This document shows, in pieces, positions 39,456-49,038 of a stretch of 64,000 bases of DNA. The position numbers were made by a program, and so were the translations under genes. The stretch is taken from the NCBI RefSeq assembly GCF_900115295.1, contig NZ_FOVZ01000003.1, positions 124,001 through 188,000 of the forward strand, read 5' to 3'. The DNA comes from Sphingomonas sp. OK281. GTDB taxonomy: Bacteria > Pseudomonadota > Alphaproteobacteria > Sphingomonadales > Sphingomonadaceae. Position 1 is the stretch's first letter. Every line of letters begins with the position of its first letter. A model generated the notes under the pieces. That model was not told the DNA's origin. It did no database searches and saw only the letters and a list, made by a program, of their open reading frames with translations.

Positions 39456-40436
39456 ATGCCGGGCGAGATGCGCCGCGTCGGTGCGGGTATCGCCATCGGC
39501 ACCGGCCCCGGCATCATGGGGTCGCCTGCCAGCGACGGCCGGGCCGCCCCACCGCTGCCGATCAAGCCGATCGTGGTCAGCAAGGGCCTGCTCTCTCGGT
39601 GGCTGACACCGTTGCTGTCGGCAGTCATCCTGATCGCGGCGCTGTGGCAGCTCCGATATCTCGACGTCCGCGCGGTGATCGGCATGGTACCGCGCTCGCC
39701 GCTGTTCTGGCTGTTGTTCGCCGCTGGCTACCTCGCGCTGCCGACGAGCGAATGGTTCATCTATCGCCGCCTGTGGAACCTGCCGCCCCGCGGGATGCTG
39801 GCGCTGCTGCGCAAGCGGATCAGCAACGAGATCGTCGCGGGCTATTCCGGCGAACTGTATTTCTACGCCTGGGCGCGGCGGCACGCGTCCTTGATCGGCA
39901 CGCCGTTCGGGACGATCAAGGACGTGTCGATCCTGTCGGCGGTGGTCGCCAATTGCTGCACGCTCGCGCTCGCGCTGTTCAGCTGGCGATCGCTCGCCGC
40001 GCTGAACCTCGGCACCGATGCGAAGGTGATGATCGTGTCGGCGGCGAGCATCGCGGTGCCGTCGATCGTGGTGCTGGTGATGCGCAAGCGCCTGTTCACG
40101 CTGGCCCGCGACGCACTCCGGCGGATCGCCGTGATCCACCTGCTGCGGATCGTCGCGACGACGGTGCTGGCGGCCGCCTTGTGGGCCGTCGCGATGCCGG
40201 CCGCCCCGCTTGCCTGGTGGCTGGTGCTCGCCACGCTGCGGCTTCTGGTGTCGCGCCTGCCGCTGTTGCCGAACAAGGACATCGTCTTTGCCGGCCTGGT
40301 CGCGTTCACGGTCGGCCAGGCGTCGCAGGTCACCGAGATGATGGCGATGATCGCCGCGCTGTGGCTGGTCACGCATCTCCTGCTGGGCGCGGTCCTGACC
40401 GCCGTCGAGCTTGCCAATCCGGAGCAGACCCGATGA
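39456..40436 (+). CDS. Integral membrane protein, lysylphosphatidylglycerol-synthase-TM/UPF0104-like
   Basis: About 326 residues with seven or eight hydrophobic segments, beginning after a 45-residue cytoplasmic tail (PLLSAVILIAALWQL; SPLFWLLFAAGYLAL) and ending WLVTHLLLGAVLTAVELA. The SNEIVAGYSGELYFYAWARRH region after the third segment recalls the conserved loop of flippase-like LPG-synthase TM proteins. No catalytic domain is attached, so it may move or anchor a lipid-linked intermediate. Start assigned at ATG 39456; a later start would shorten the tail. Confidence 0.72.
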   Translation: MPGEMRRVGAGIAIGTGPGIMGSPASDGRAAPPLPIKPIVVSKGLLSRWLTPLLSAVILIAALWQLRYLDVRAVIGMVPRSPLFWLLFAAGYLALPTSEWFIYRRLWNLPPRGMLALLRKRISNEIVAGYSGELYFYAWARRHASLIGTPFGTIKDVSILSAVVANCCTLALALFSWRSLAALNLGTDAKVMIVSAASIAVPSIVVLVMRKRLFTLARDALRRIAVIHLLRIVATTVLAAALWAVAMPAAPLAWWLVLATLRLLVSRLPLLPNKDIVFAGLVAFTVGQASQVTEMMAMIAALWLVTHLLLGAVLTAVELANPEQTR

Positions 40437-40963
40437 GCCTCGCTCTCCTCGCCATACTGGCAGCGGCCCTGCCCGCCGCAGCCCCCACCACATTGCCATC
40501 CACGCCTAGGCTCGGCACCGAGGCCGCGCGGTGCCGGCCGCACGAAACCGGCCCGGCGATCCTGGTCACGGTCGAGGGGCTGAAGGACCGTGCCGGCACC
40601 CTGCGCGCCGAAGTATATCCCTCGACCGATGGCGATTTCCTTGCCGACGACAACGTGCTCGTATCGCAGGGCAAGACGTTCCGCCGCGCGGTGATCGCCG
40701 TTCCGATGTCCGGTCCCGCGCAACTCTGCCTGCGCATCCCCGCGGCGGGCGCGTATTCGCTCAGCGTCGTGCACTCGCGCAGCGGAGGACACGGGTTCAG
40801 CCTGTTGCACGACGGTATCGGCTTTGCCGGCAATCCCCGGCTTGGCCATTCGAAGCCGAGCGCCCAAGCTGCCCGGATCGTCGCGCATGGTGGGATCACG
40901 CCGACGACGGTCGTGATGAACTATCGAAGCGGCCTGTTTTCGTTCGCACCCCTCAGGCGCTAA
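40433..40963 (+). CDS. DUF2141 exported protein
   Basis: 176 residues. Sec signal MSLALLAILAAALPAAAPT; DUF2141 domain with ILVTVEGLKDRAGTLRAEVYP, CLRIPAAGAYSLSVVHSRSG and GFAGNPRLGHSKPSAQAA. These are periplasmic beta-sandwich proteins of unknown role. The ATG overlaps the stop of the membrane-protein gene (ATGA). Completes the plus-strand half of the divergent glycan cluster. Confidence 0.9.
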   Translation: MSLALLAILAAALPAAAPTTLPSTPRLGTEAARCRPHETGPAILVTVEGLKDRAGTLRAEVYPSTDGDFLADDNVLVSQGKTFRRAVIAVPMSGPAQLCLRIPAAGAYSLSVVHSRSGGHGFSLLHDGIGFAGNPRLGHSKPSAQAARIVAHGGITPTTVVMNYRSGLFSFAPLRR

Positions 40964-40968
40964 AGCCA

Positions 40969-40989
40969 CTCCCCGGCGCTCACGGGGAG
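40969..40989 (+). other. Hairpin downstream of the DUF2141 gene
   Basis: A 7-bp GC stem (CTCCCCG/CGGGGAG) with a seven-base loop, six bases after the stop codon, lacking a T-run. May protect the 3' end or assist Rho-dependent termination. The rest of the 149-bp gap to the transporter gene is unremarkable. Confidence 0.5.
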
Positions 40990-41112
40990 CTATCGCGAGC
41001 AGGTTCGGGGTGATCGGTACCGCGTGTCGTCCTGGCGCTCGATACCGGCACCCGGTCCATACTCGGCCCATCGAGGCATTGCCCCGTCACGGCGAAGCGG
41101 CAAGAACGCGGC

Positions 41113-42447
41113 ATGGCCGAGCTTTCTTCACCGTCTTCGTCGTCCGCCGCTCGGTCGAGCGCCGCCGACGTTGCGGGGGCACGTGGCCCGCTGCTGTTGT
41201 TCAGCGCGGGCGATTTCGCCTTCAATATCTACTGGCAGGCGATCAGCCTGTACCTGCTCTTCTACTATATCGATGCGCTCGCGCTGCCGCCCGCCACGGC
41301 AGGGCTGGTCTTCATGATCGGTGCGATCTGGGACGGCGTCGCCGATTTCTGTGCAGGCGCGGCAGTAGAACGGACGCGGTTTTCGTATCGCAGCCTGGTC
41401 GGCTGGGGCGCACTGCCGCTCGGGCTGGCGTTCGTCGCGATGTTCGCGGTGCCGGCGAGCGCGGCGCTGTGGGCGCTCGCGACGCAGGCCGTGTTCCGCA
41501 CCGCCTACGCCTTCACCAACATCCCTTATGCCGCGTGGACGACGCGGATCGCGCATAGCAGCGCGGACCGGTCGCTCGTCGCCGGATTCCGCATGGGGTT
41601 CGGAGCGGCGGCGGGTATCCTCGTCGCGCTCGCGCTGCCCCGACTGGTCGAACTCACCGGCAGCTACGGCGCGGCGACCGCGGTACTCGCGGCCATCGGC
41701 GTGCCGTTGCTGGCCGCGATCGCCTGGCGCGTGCCCGAACCGATGCCGGTCGCGGTGACCGTCGATCGCCCGCGAATCCCGACCGCGCTGATGGCGCTCG
41801 GCCGCAATCGGGCGTTCGTCACGCTCAACATCGCCGCCGCCGCCGCCAGCGCGGCGACCGCGCTGACCAGCCAGTCGGTGCTGTATTTCTTCCGCTACGT
41901 GCTGGGCGATCTGCACGGCGGCCCGCGCGCGCTGGCCGGCATGGCGGTGGGAAGCCTGGTCGCGGTGCCGGTCTGGACGCTGCTGGCCAGGGCGCACGGC
42001 GCCCGGATCGCGTGGCTCGGCGCAGGACTGCTGGCGATAGGCTTGCCGGTGGCCTTCGCGCTGATCGCGGCGCCCGGCGGCACCGCGACGGCGGCCTTTC
42101 TGTTCGCGATGCAGGCGGCGTTCGTCGGCTTCGGCCTGGCCTCGTGGACGCTGCTGCCCGATACGGTCGACTGGGGCGAGGCGAAGGGCGGCCTGCGGGT
42201 CGAGGCGCTCGCGTTCGGGACGTTTGCGCTCGTGCAGAAGGTCGCCTTGGCGGGAACGGGGTTCGCGATCGGCGCTGTGTATCAGGCGAACGGGTTCGTT
42301 GCCGGCGTCGCGCAGTCTCCAGACAGTTTGCGCGCCATTCGCTGGCTCATGCTCGCCGGGCCCGTGGTGCTGATCGCGGCGATGCTGGTGGCGGTGATCG
42401 CCATCCCGCTTCGCCGCGATACGCTTGCGGGTTTCAAGCGAGCGTGA
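41113..42447 (+). CDS. MFS sugar:cation symporter (GPH/MelB-like family)
   Basis: 444 residues with twelve predicted membrane helices. DFAFNIYWQAISLYLLFYY and GAIWDGVADFCAGAAVERTRFSYRS match the first helices and loop of glycoside-pentoside-hexuronide transporters; GLASWTLLPDTVDWGEAKGG is the conserved late-helix motif. Probably imports a glucoside or short oligosaccharide across the inner membrane. It converges with, and overlaps by 14 bases, the GH3 gene of the same locus, which supports a shared substrate. Confidence 0.9.
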   Translation: MAELSSPSSSSAARSSAADVAGARGPLLLFSAGDFAFNIYWQAISLYLLFYYIDALALPPATAGLVFMIGAIWDGVADFCAGAAVERTRFSYRSLVGWGALPLGLAFVAMFAVPASAALWALATQAVFRTAYAFTNIPYAAWTTRIAHSSADRSLVAGFRMGFGAAAGILVALALPRLVELTGSYGAATAVLAAIGVPLLAAIAWRVPEPMPVAVTVDRPRIPTALMALGRNRAFVTLNIAAAAASAATALTSQSVLYFFRYVLGDLHGGPRALAGMAVGSLVAVPVWTLLARAHGARIAWLGAGLLAIGLPVAFALIAAPGGTATAAFLFAMQAAFVGFGLASWTLLPDTVDWGEAKGGLRVEALAFGTFALVQKVALAGTGFAIGAVYQANGFVAGVAQSPDSLRAIRWLMLAGPVVLIAAMLVAVIAIPLRRDTLAGFKRA

Positions 42448-44764
42448 ACTCGCCCGAGACGCCTTCGGCCTGTGCCGAGGGGGCGATCCAGACCTGGAAC
42501 CGGCCGGGCTCGACGGTCGGCTTGAGATCGCGTCCGACGAACAGCAGATCGTTGCGGCGGAGCGTGAACGACACGATCTGGCGCTCGCCCGGCTTCAGCG
42601 CGATCTTCCGGAATGCCTTCAGTTCGCGCACCGGACGGGTGATGCTGGCGGCAAGGTCGCGAATGTAGAGCTGTACCACCTCTTGCGCGGCGTGGGTGCC
42701 GGTGTTGGCGATCGTCGCGCGCACGGTCAGCGCGCCGTCGCTTGCGATCGTCCCGGTGCCGAGGTCGAGACCCGAATATCCGATGGTGCCGTAGGTCAGG
42801 CCGTGGCCGAACGGGAACAGCGCATCGTTGGCGAACTCGCGGTAATGCGCCTTGTATTCGACCAGCGGACCCGGCGGGTTGGGGCGACCGGTGCTCTTGT
42901 GATCGTAATGATAGGGCTCCTGCCCCGTCGCATGCGGGAACGAGACCGGCAGGCGCGCGGAAGGCCCGCTCCTGCCGAACAGCACGTCGGCGATGGCGGG
43001 GCCGTCCTGCGAACCGAGGAACCAGGTGACCAGGATCGCCGGGACATCGAGCACGACGCCGCTCAACGCCAGCGCGCGGCCGGTGCGGAGCAGGACGACG
43101 ATCGGCTTGCCGGTTGCGGCGACAGCCTCGGCCAGCGCCATCTGGGCGGCGGGGATGACGATGTCGACGCGCGACTGCGCCTCGCCCGACATCCGCTGGC
43201 TTTCGCCGATCGCGAGGACGACGATGTCGGCGGCCTGTGCGGCAGCGACGGCCGCGGCGATACCGCCCGCCAGCGGATCGTCGACGCCCGAACCGAGCGC
43301 GACGCTGACCCGCGACGGATCGGCGACCGTTGCCCGGACGCCGGTCGCGAGGTCGACGGCCTCGGCATCGGTGCCGTAGACGTTCCAGGGGCCGATCAGG
43401 TCGTGCTGCCCGGCCGCGAACGGACCGATCAGCGCGATCCGCTTGCCTGCGCGCGGCAACGGCAGCAGGCCAGCGTCGTTCTTGAGCATCACGATCGACT
43501 TCGCGCCCGCCTCGCGCGCGAGGGCCAGGCTTTCCCGCGTGCGGATACGGGTCTTCTCACGACGCGGATCGATCCGGCGGAACGGGTCGTCGAACAGCCC
43601 GAGTTGCACCTTCAGCGCGAGCACGCGGCGGACGGCTTCGTCGAGCCGGGCCATCGGCACGTCGCCCGACGCGACCAGATCGGGCAGGTGTTTCAGGTAG
43701 AAGCCGCTCTGCATGCTCATGTCGACGCCCGCCATGAAGGCGAGCTTGGTTGCCTCACGCGCGTCGGCGGCGAAGCCATGCGCGATCAGTTCCTCGTCGC
43801 CGGTATAGTCCGACACGACCAGGCCGTCGAAACCCCATTCGCGCCGTAGCACGTCGGTCAGCAGCCAGGGATTGGCGGTGGCGGGGACGCCGTTGATCTC
43901 GTTGAACGACGCCATCACGGTCGGCGAACCCGCCGCGAAGGCCGACTGGAAGGGCGGGAAATAGGTCTCGCGCAACGTGCGCTCGGAAATATCGACCGCG
44001 TTGTAATCCAGCCCCGCCTCGCCTGCCCCATAGGCGGCGAAGTGCTTGGCGCACGACGCGACCGCATCGGGTGCGGCAAGCCCGCGCTCGCCCTGGAACC
44101 CGCGCACGCGTGCCGCTGCCATCACCTTGCCGAGCAGCACGTCCTCGCCCGCCCCCTCGACGCCGCGCCCCCAGCGCGCGTCATGGGCGATGTCGACCAT
44201 CGGCGCGAAGGTCCAGTCGATCCCCGATGCGGCGGCCTCGGTGCCTGCCGCACGCGCGGTCCGCCGGGCGAGTTCCGGATCGAAACTCGCCGCCTCGGCC
44301 AGCGGCACGGGAAACACGGTCCGCAGCCCGTGGATGACGTCGGCGGCGAACAACAGCGGGATCTTCAGCCGCGATTCGCGCATCGCGACGGTCTGCATCC
44401 GCTGCGCCATCACCGCGCCATTGCCATTGAACACACCACCAAGCCGCCCCGCCCTGACGTCGGTCAGTTGACTATCGAAGCTGGCGGTCCCGCCTGCCGG
44501 GTTGAGCGAGGTCGCCGCGCCCCCTGCCCAGGCCGCGGCCATCAGCGTCAACTGGCCCGCCTTTTCGACGACCGTCATCCGACCGATCAGCGCCTCGACC
44601 GACGCCGGCAGAGCCGCGGTACCACCGCGTCCCGGCTCGAGCAGCGCGCGTGCGGGACTGGCCGCCCAGGCCGTCACCGCGGCGGCGCCCATCATCATCG
44701 CCCGCCGTGAAATCGCCTTTGAACCCGTCGTTGAAATCGCCTGGGAATTCGTTGCCGCCGTCAT
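42434..44764 (-). CDS. Glycoside hydrolase family 3 beta-glucosidase (BglX-like)
   Basis: 776 residues. A Tat-type signal (SRRAMMMGAAAVTAWAASPARA, twin Arg 20-21) targets it to the periplasm folded. GH3 N-terminal barrel with the nucleophile Asp319 in VVSDYTGDEEL and a conserved KHFAAYG; then the alpha/beta sandwich domain and a C-terminal fibronectin-III-like domain ending near the C-terminus. Length and motifs match periplasmic BglX. Releases terminal glucose from beta-linked oligosaccharides. ATG 44764 is preceded by AGGGG; divergent from the LacI regulator across the operator. Confidence 0.93.
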   Translation of the reverse strand: MTAATNSQAISTTGSKAISRRAMMMGAAAVTAWAASPARALLEPGRGGTAALPASVEALIGRMTVVEKAGQLTLMAAAWAGGAATSLNPAGGTASFDSQLTDVRAGRLGGVFNGNGAVMAQRMQTVAMRESRLKIPLLFAADVIHGLRTVFPVPLAEAASFDPELARRTARAAGTEAAASGIDWTFAPMVDIAHDARWGRGVEGAGEDVLLGKVMAAARVRGFQGERGLAAPDAVASCAKHFAAYGAGEAGLDYNAVDISERTLRETYFPPFQSAFAAGSPTVMASFNEINGVPATANPWLLTDVLRREWGFDGLVVSDYTGDEELIAHGFAADAREATKLAFMAGVDMSMQSGFYLKHLPDLVASGDVPMARLDEAVRRVLALKVQLGLFDDPFRRIDPRREKTRIRTRESLALAREAGAKSIVMLKNDAGLLPLPRAGKRIALIGPFAAGQHDLIGPWNVYGTDAEAVDLATGVRATVADPSRVSVALGSGVDDPLAGGIAAAVAAAQAADIVVLAIGESQRMSGEAQSRVDIVIPAAQMALAEAVAATGKPIVVLLRTGRALALSGVVLDVPAILVTWFLGSQDGPAIADVLFGRSGPSARLPVSFPHATGQEPYHYDHKSTGRPNPPGPLVEYKAHYREFANDALFPFGHGLTYGTIGYSGLDLGTGTIASDGALTVRATIANTGTHAAQEVVQLYIRDLAASITRPVRELKAFRKIALKPGERQIVSFTLRRNDLLFVGRDLKPTVEPGRFQVWIAPSAQAEGVSGEFTLA

Positions 44765-44854
44765 CCGCTCACCCCTGTCCATGCCCGTAGCGATCGCACC
44801 GGCACACACCGGAAGGACGATCGTCGCAAGGTTCTTGATCCCTGCTTCTGGATC

Positions 44855-44870
44855 ATGTAACCGGTTACAT
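44855..44870. promoter_or_regulatory. LacI-type operator, perfect 16-bp palindrome
   Basis: ATGTAACCGGTTACAT, centred on CG as usual for LacI-family operators. It lies in the 165-bp region between the divergent GH3 and LacI-family genes, 60 bp before the regulator ATG and about 90 bp before the GH3 ATG, so one bound repressor could control both. Confidence 0.9.
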
Positions 44871-44929
44871 CAAGAATAAGATGCCGGTCGCAAACGCAAT
44901 GCCGGTGCCAGAGGGGACCCTGACGCTTC

Positions 44930-45997
44930 ATGCCGCACGCCACGATCCGTGATATCGCCCGCGAGGCAGCGGTGTCGGTCGCGACCGTGTCGCGGGCGAT
45001 GAACGGACACAGCAACGTCCGTCCCGAAGTGCGCGAACACATCGAAAGCGTCGCCGCGCGGCTTGGCTACGTCCCTCATGCCGGCGCCCGCCACCTGAGT
45101 TCGGCACGGTCTGGGATGATCGGCGTCGTGGTCCCCGACCTGCACGGTGAGTTCTTCTCCGAACTGCTGCGCGGCATGGACCGCGAGGCGTCCGAGCGCG
45201 GCCTGTATTGCATGATGATGGTGATGCACGGCGATGCGCAGCGCGGCGTCGCGGCGCTCCACGCGATGCGCGGCCGGGTCGACGGGCTGGTGGTGATGGC
45301 ACCGCAGGTGTCGGCGGACGAACTGCTCGCGCATCTGCCTCGTGGCATGCCCGCCGTCCTGGTGAACTGCGCGCCGGGTCAAGCCGGGCGCACCGAACTG
45401 CGGATCGACAATGTCGCGGGTGCATCGGCGCTGGTCGAGCATCTGATCGCGAGCGGCCGGCGGCGGCTGGTGCATATCTCCGGGCCTGTGGGCAACATCG
45501 ATGCCGACGAGCGACTGCGCGGCGCGCAGGATGCGTGCGCGCATGCCGGCCTGTCGCTGCGCGTGCTGACCGGCGACTTCAAAGAGCCTTCCGGCGCCAT
45601 CGCCGCCGCGCACCTGATCGAGGAAGGCGCCGATATCGACGCAATCTTCGCCGCGAACGACATGATGGCGATCGGCGCGATGATGGCGCTCAAGCGCGCC
45701 GGCATCGTCGTTCCCGACCAGATCGCGATCTGCGGCTTCGACGATATCCCGCTGACCCGCCTCATCTCGCCGTCGCTGACCTCGGCCAGCATCGACATCG
45801 CCAGCTTCGGCGCCAGCGCGGTCGCCCGGCTGGTAAGGGCGATCGCGGGCGACGACGATGGCGGCGTCGAGCAGCGCGTGCCCATCGTGATGGTGCGCGA
45901 GTCCACCGGCCCGGCGCTTCGCGCCCGGGGCAATCAGAATCTATCCAACGTCCACAACAACAAACCCGAACAATCGGGAAAAGGGGAATTCCAATGA
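44930..45997 (+). CDS. LacI-family transcriptional regulator
   Basis: 355 residues. N-terminal helix-turn-helix TIRDIAREAAVSVATVSRAMNG and hinge-helix region HAGARHLSSARSG, then a periplasmic-binding-protein-like sensor domain (MIGVVVPDLHGEFF; FAANDMMAIGAMMALKRAG; ICGFDDIPLTRLISPSLTS). Binds a sugar, probably an oligosaccharide of this locus. Its stop overlaps the ATG of the TonB receptor, so regulator and receptor are co-translated. The palindrome upstream implies autoregulation. Confidence 0.95.
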   Translation: MPHATIRDIAREAAVSVATVSRAMNGHSNVRPEVREHIESVAARLGYVPHAGARHLSSARSGMIGVVVPDLHGEFFSELLRGMDREASERGLYCMMMVMHGDAQRGVAALHAMRGRVDGLVVMAPQVSADELLAHLPRGMPAVLVNCAPGQAGRTELRIDNVAGASALVEHLIASGRRRLVHISGPVGNIDADERLRGAQDACAHAGLSLRVLTGDFKEPSGAIAAAHLIEEGADIDAIFAANDMMAIGAMMALKRAGIVVPDQIAICGFDDIPLTRLISPSLTSASIDIASFGASAVARLVRAIAGDDDGGVEQRVPIVMVRESTGPALRARGNQNLSNVHNNKPEQSGKGEFQ

Positions 45998-48900
45998 CCA
46001 AGATGATGTTGCGCGCGGCGGTCGTCTCGCTGACCGCGCTGTCGAGCGGGCTGCTGTTCGCGCCGACGCCGGCAGTGGCGCAGGTCGGCCAGGCCTCGCT
46101 GCGCGGCACGATCACCGCACCCGCCGACAATCCGGTCGTCGAGGTCACTGCGATCGAGATTTCGACCGGCTTGCGGCGTACCGTGCCGGCCGACGCCAGC
46201 GGCGCGTACAACTTCGCCTCGCTGCGCGCGGGCACCTATCGTCTCGAGATCAAGCAGCGTAACGGCACGCGCAATTCGGACGCCCTCACGCTGCGCGTCG
46301 GCCAGGTCGCCGGGCTCGACCTCGATCTTTCCGCCCCTGCCGCACCCGCCGCGCCCGCCGGCACCGCCGAAGTGCCCGCGACAGGTACCGCAGAGAGCGG
46401 CGACGAGATCGTCGTCACCGGCAACCGCATCCGATCGCTGTCGGGTGGCCAGGTCGGCAGCGTCATCTCGTCGCGCCTGATCGAGCAACTGCCGCAGAAC
46501 AACCGCAACTTCCTCGCCTTCGCCGATCTGGCGCCGGGCGTGCGGTTCATCGAGGACGCCAGCGGCGCGTCGCGGATCCAGGGCGGCGCGCAGGATAGCC
46601 GCACCGTCAACGTCTTCATCGATGGCGTCAGCCAGAAGGACTATGTCCTCAAGAACGGCATCACCGGCCAGGACTCCTCGCCCGGCAACCCGTTCCCGCA
46701 GCTCGGCATCGGCGAGTATCAGGTGCTGTCGTCGAACTACAAGGCGGAGTTCGACCAGGTCAGCTCGGTCGCGATCACCGCGGTGACCAAGTCGGGCACC
46801 AACGAGTTCCACGGCGAGGGCTTCTACGACTTCACCAACCAGAATCTGCGCGATCGCCGCCCGAGCGAGATATTCCCGACGGTGATCCCCAAGGTCGACA
46901 CCAGCAACAAGCAGTTCGGCGGAGCGCTGGGCGGCCCGATCATCAAGGACAAGGCGCACTTCTTCTTCACCTACGAAGGCAAGCGCATCGCCAGTCCGTA
47001 CGACGTACGTCCCGAGAACGGCTATCCGATCGCGTCGATCCCGGCGCAATACCAGGATAATTTCGGCACCTTCGCGCTGCAGTTCAAGCAGGACCTGTAT
47101 TTCGGCAAGATCGACATCGAGCCGACCGACAACGACCTGATCGAGTTGTCGGGCAAGTATCGCAACGAGTCCGGTATCCAGAACGCGACCGGCATCAACG
47201 CCGCCAGCACGTCGACGCTGAACAAGGTCGTCGACAAGCGCGGCCTGCTGCGCTGGCAGCATACCGGCAACCAGTGGATCAACGACGCCCGCCTGTCCTA
47301 CGAGGACGCGCTGTTCGCGCCAACGCCCGCGACCGATGGCATCACGCAGTTCTTCCAGGCGACGCAGCGGATCGGCAACGGCATCCAGCGCACCGACCTG
47401 CTCCGCGCGGGTGGCGGCGGCAACTTCCAGACCAAGGGCCAGAAGGGCTGGACGATCCAGGACGATTTCACCTTCACCGGGCTCCAGGGCCACACGATCA
47501 AGGTCGGTGCCAAGGCCAAGTTCGTCAAGCTCAACACGCTCGAGCAGAATCTGACGAACCCGGAATACACCTATGACGTCAACGCGATCCCCGGCGTCGC
47601 CTTCAACGATACGCTGCCGTACAAGCTTCAGTTCGGCGCGACCGGGGCGGCTGGCCAGGCCAATGTCCGGTCGAACAATTTTCAGATCGGCTTCTACGCG
47701 CAGGACGACTGGGATATCACCAGCCACCTGACGCTGAACCTCGGTCTGCGTTGGGATTACGAGCGCACGCCGTCCTATCTGAACTACGTCACGTCGGCGG
47801 AGAACATCGCGGCGGTATCGCCGGCCAACTATCCCAACCTCATCAACGCCGACTACAACATCAACGACTATATCTCGAACGGCAACGACAGGAAGGCGTT
47901 CAAGGGCGCGTGGCAGCCGCGGCTTGGCTTCACCTATCGCTTCGACGACGCCGGACGCTTCTCGATGTTCGGTGGCTATGGCCGGTCGTATGATCGCAAT
48001 CAGTTCGACTTCCTTCAGCAGGAAGCCAGCCAGGGCGCGTACCAGGTCCGCACGTTCAACTTCATCGGCAATGATTCGCTCAATCCCTGCGTGCCGAGCC
48101 AGACCTGCATCGCGTGGAACCCGGTCTATCTGACCGCGGCGGGACGCCAGCAGCTGGCTAGTGCAGCACTCGGCGGCGGGCGCGAGTTCCGCTTCCTGAA
48201 CAACGATCTCAAGGTGCCGTATTCGGATCAATTTAGCCTCGGCGTGCGCGGTCGCTTCTCGCCAGTCGAACTGGAGGTCGGCTATACGCACATCGCCAGC
48301 CGCGACGGATTTGCCTTCCTGCTTGGCAATCGCCGGCCGGACGGATCGTTCTTCTTCAACGATCCGGCCGATCCGGGTGACGTGCCGCAGTCGCCCTTCT
48401 CGTTCTCGCCGAACGGCTATGGTTCGATCATCCTCGGCACCAACGGCCTGAAGACGAACTCGGATGCGGTCTATTTCAAGCTGACCAAGACCTATTCAGC
48501 CGCCTCGCCGTGGAGCATCGACGCGACCTACACCTATACACAGGCCGACGAGACGGGTAAGTTCGGGGATACGTACCTGCTCGATTACGCGCAGCTCTCG
48601 GACTATCCGATGCTGCGCTCGTCGGGCGTGCCGCGTCATCGCTTCGTGATCGCGGGCAGCGTCGATACGCCGATCGGCGTGACCTTCTCGACCAAGTTCC
48701 AGATCGAATCGCCGAGCTATCTCAAGGCGTTCGTCGACCGGTCGGATCCCTTCACGCGCGAGCTGGTCGGGCGTCAGGCGGATAGCCTGGGCGATCTCTG
48801 GGGCCGGCGACAGCTGGATTTCGCGTTCACCAAATATGTCCCGCTCGGCTTCATCACCGACCAGACCAAGATCCGCATGCGGCTCGATATCCTGAACGTG

Positions 48901-49029
48901 ATGAACGACCGCAATTATACCGACTATAACAACAGCCCGCTCGATCCGAATTACGGACAGCGTTCGACCTACAGCACCGGCGGCAATGCGCCGCGTACGA
49001 TCAAGCTGTCGGCGGGCTTCTCGTTCTAA
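45994..49029 (+). CDS. Carbohydrate-type TonB-dependent receptor with N-terminal carboxypeptidase-like domain
   Basis: 1011 residues. Signal peptide MTKMMLRAAVVSLTALSSGLLFAPTPAVAQ, a CarboxypepD_reg-like beta-sandwich (about 33-108), an Ala/Pro linker, then the plug domain (DEIVVTGNRIRSLSGG as the TonB-box region; DSRTVNVFIDGVSQKD) and a long barrel ending TIKLSAGFSF with a terminal Phe. Probably carries an oligosaccharide across the outer membrane for the linked hydrolases. AAGGGG precedes the ATG; the long open frame upstream is a shadow of the LacI gene. Confidence 0.93.
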   Translation: MTKMMLRAAVVSLTALSSGLLFAPTPAVAQVGQASLRGTITAPADNPVVEVTAIEISTGLRRTVPADASGAYNFASLRAGTYRLEIKQRNGTRNSDALTLRVGQVAGLDLDLSAPAAPAAPAGTAEVPATGTAESGDEIVVTGNRIRSLSGGQVGSVISSRLIEQLPQNNRNFLAFADLAPGVRFIEDASGASRIQGGAQDSRTVNVFIDGVSQKDYVLKNGITGQDSSPGNPFPQLGIGEYQVLSSNYKAEFDQVSSVAITAVTKSGTNEFHGEGFYDFTNQNLRDRRPSEIFPTVIPKVDTSNKQFGGALGGPIIKDKAHFFFTYEGKRIASPYDVRPENGYPIASIPAQYQDNFGTFALQFKQDLYFGKIDIEPTDNDLIELSGKYRNESGIQNATGINAASTSTLNKVVDKRGLLRWQHTGNQWINDARLSYEDALFAPTPATDGITQFFQATQRIGNGIQRTDLLRAGGGGNFQTKGQKGWTIQDDFTFTGLQGHTIKVGAKAKFVKLNTLEQNLTNPEYTYDVNAIPGVAFNDTLPYKLQFGATGAAGQANVRSNNFQIGFYAQDDWDITSHLTLNLGLRWDYERTPSYLNYVTSAENIAAVSPANYPNLINADYNINDYISNGNDRKAFKGAWQPRLGFTYRFDDAGRFSMFGGYGRSYDRNQFDFLQQEASQGAYQVRTFNFIGNDSLNPCVPSQTCIAWNPVYLTAAGRQQLASAALGGGREFRFLNNDLKVPYSDQFSLGVRGRFSPVELEVGYTHIASRDGFAFLLGNRRPDGSFFFNDPADPGDVPQSPFSFSPNGYGSIILGTNGLKTNSDAVYFKLTKTYSAASPWSIDATYTYTQADETGKFGDTYLLDYAQLSDYPMLRSSGVPRHRFVIAGSVDTPIGVTFSTKFQIESPSYLKAFVDRSDPFTRELVGRQADSLGDLWGRRQLDFAFTKYVPLGFITDQTKIRMRLDILNVMNDRNYTDYNNSPLDPNYGQRSTYSTGGNAPRTIKLSAGFSF

Positions 49030-49038
49030 AACTCGACG

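Noticed and set aside
39599..40963. 454-codon frame over the membrane-protein gene
   Set aside because: Its first part is an Arg/Ala-rich shadow; only the DUF2141 part from 40433 is genuine.
46000..48291. 785-codon minus-strand frame opposite the TonB receptor
   Set aside because: Composition (Arg/Val/Ala/Glu-rich, no domain) is that expected of the antisense frame of a GC-rich gene.
45208..49029. 1273-codon reading frame as one giant receptor
   Set aside because: The first 262 codons are an arginine-rich shadow of the LacI gene; the real receptor starts at 45994 with a signal peptide.
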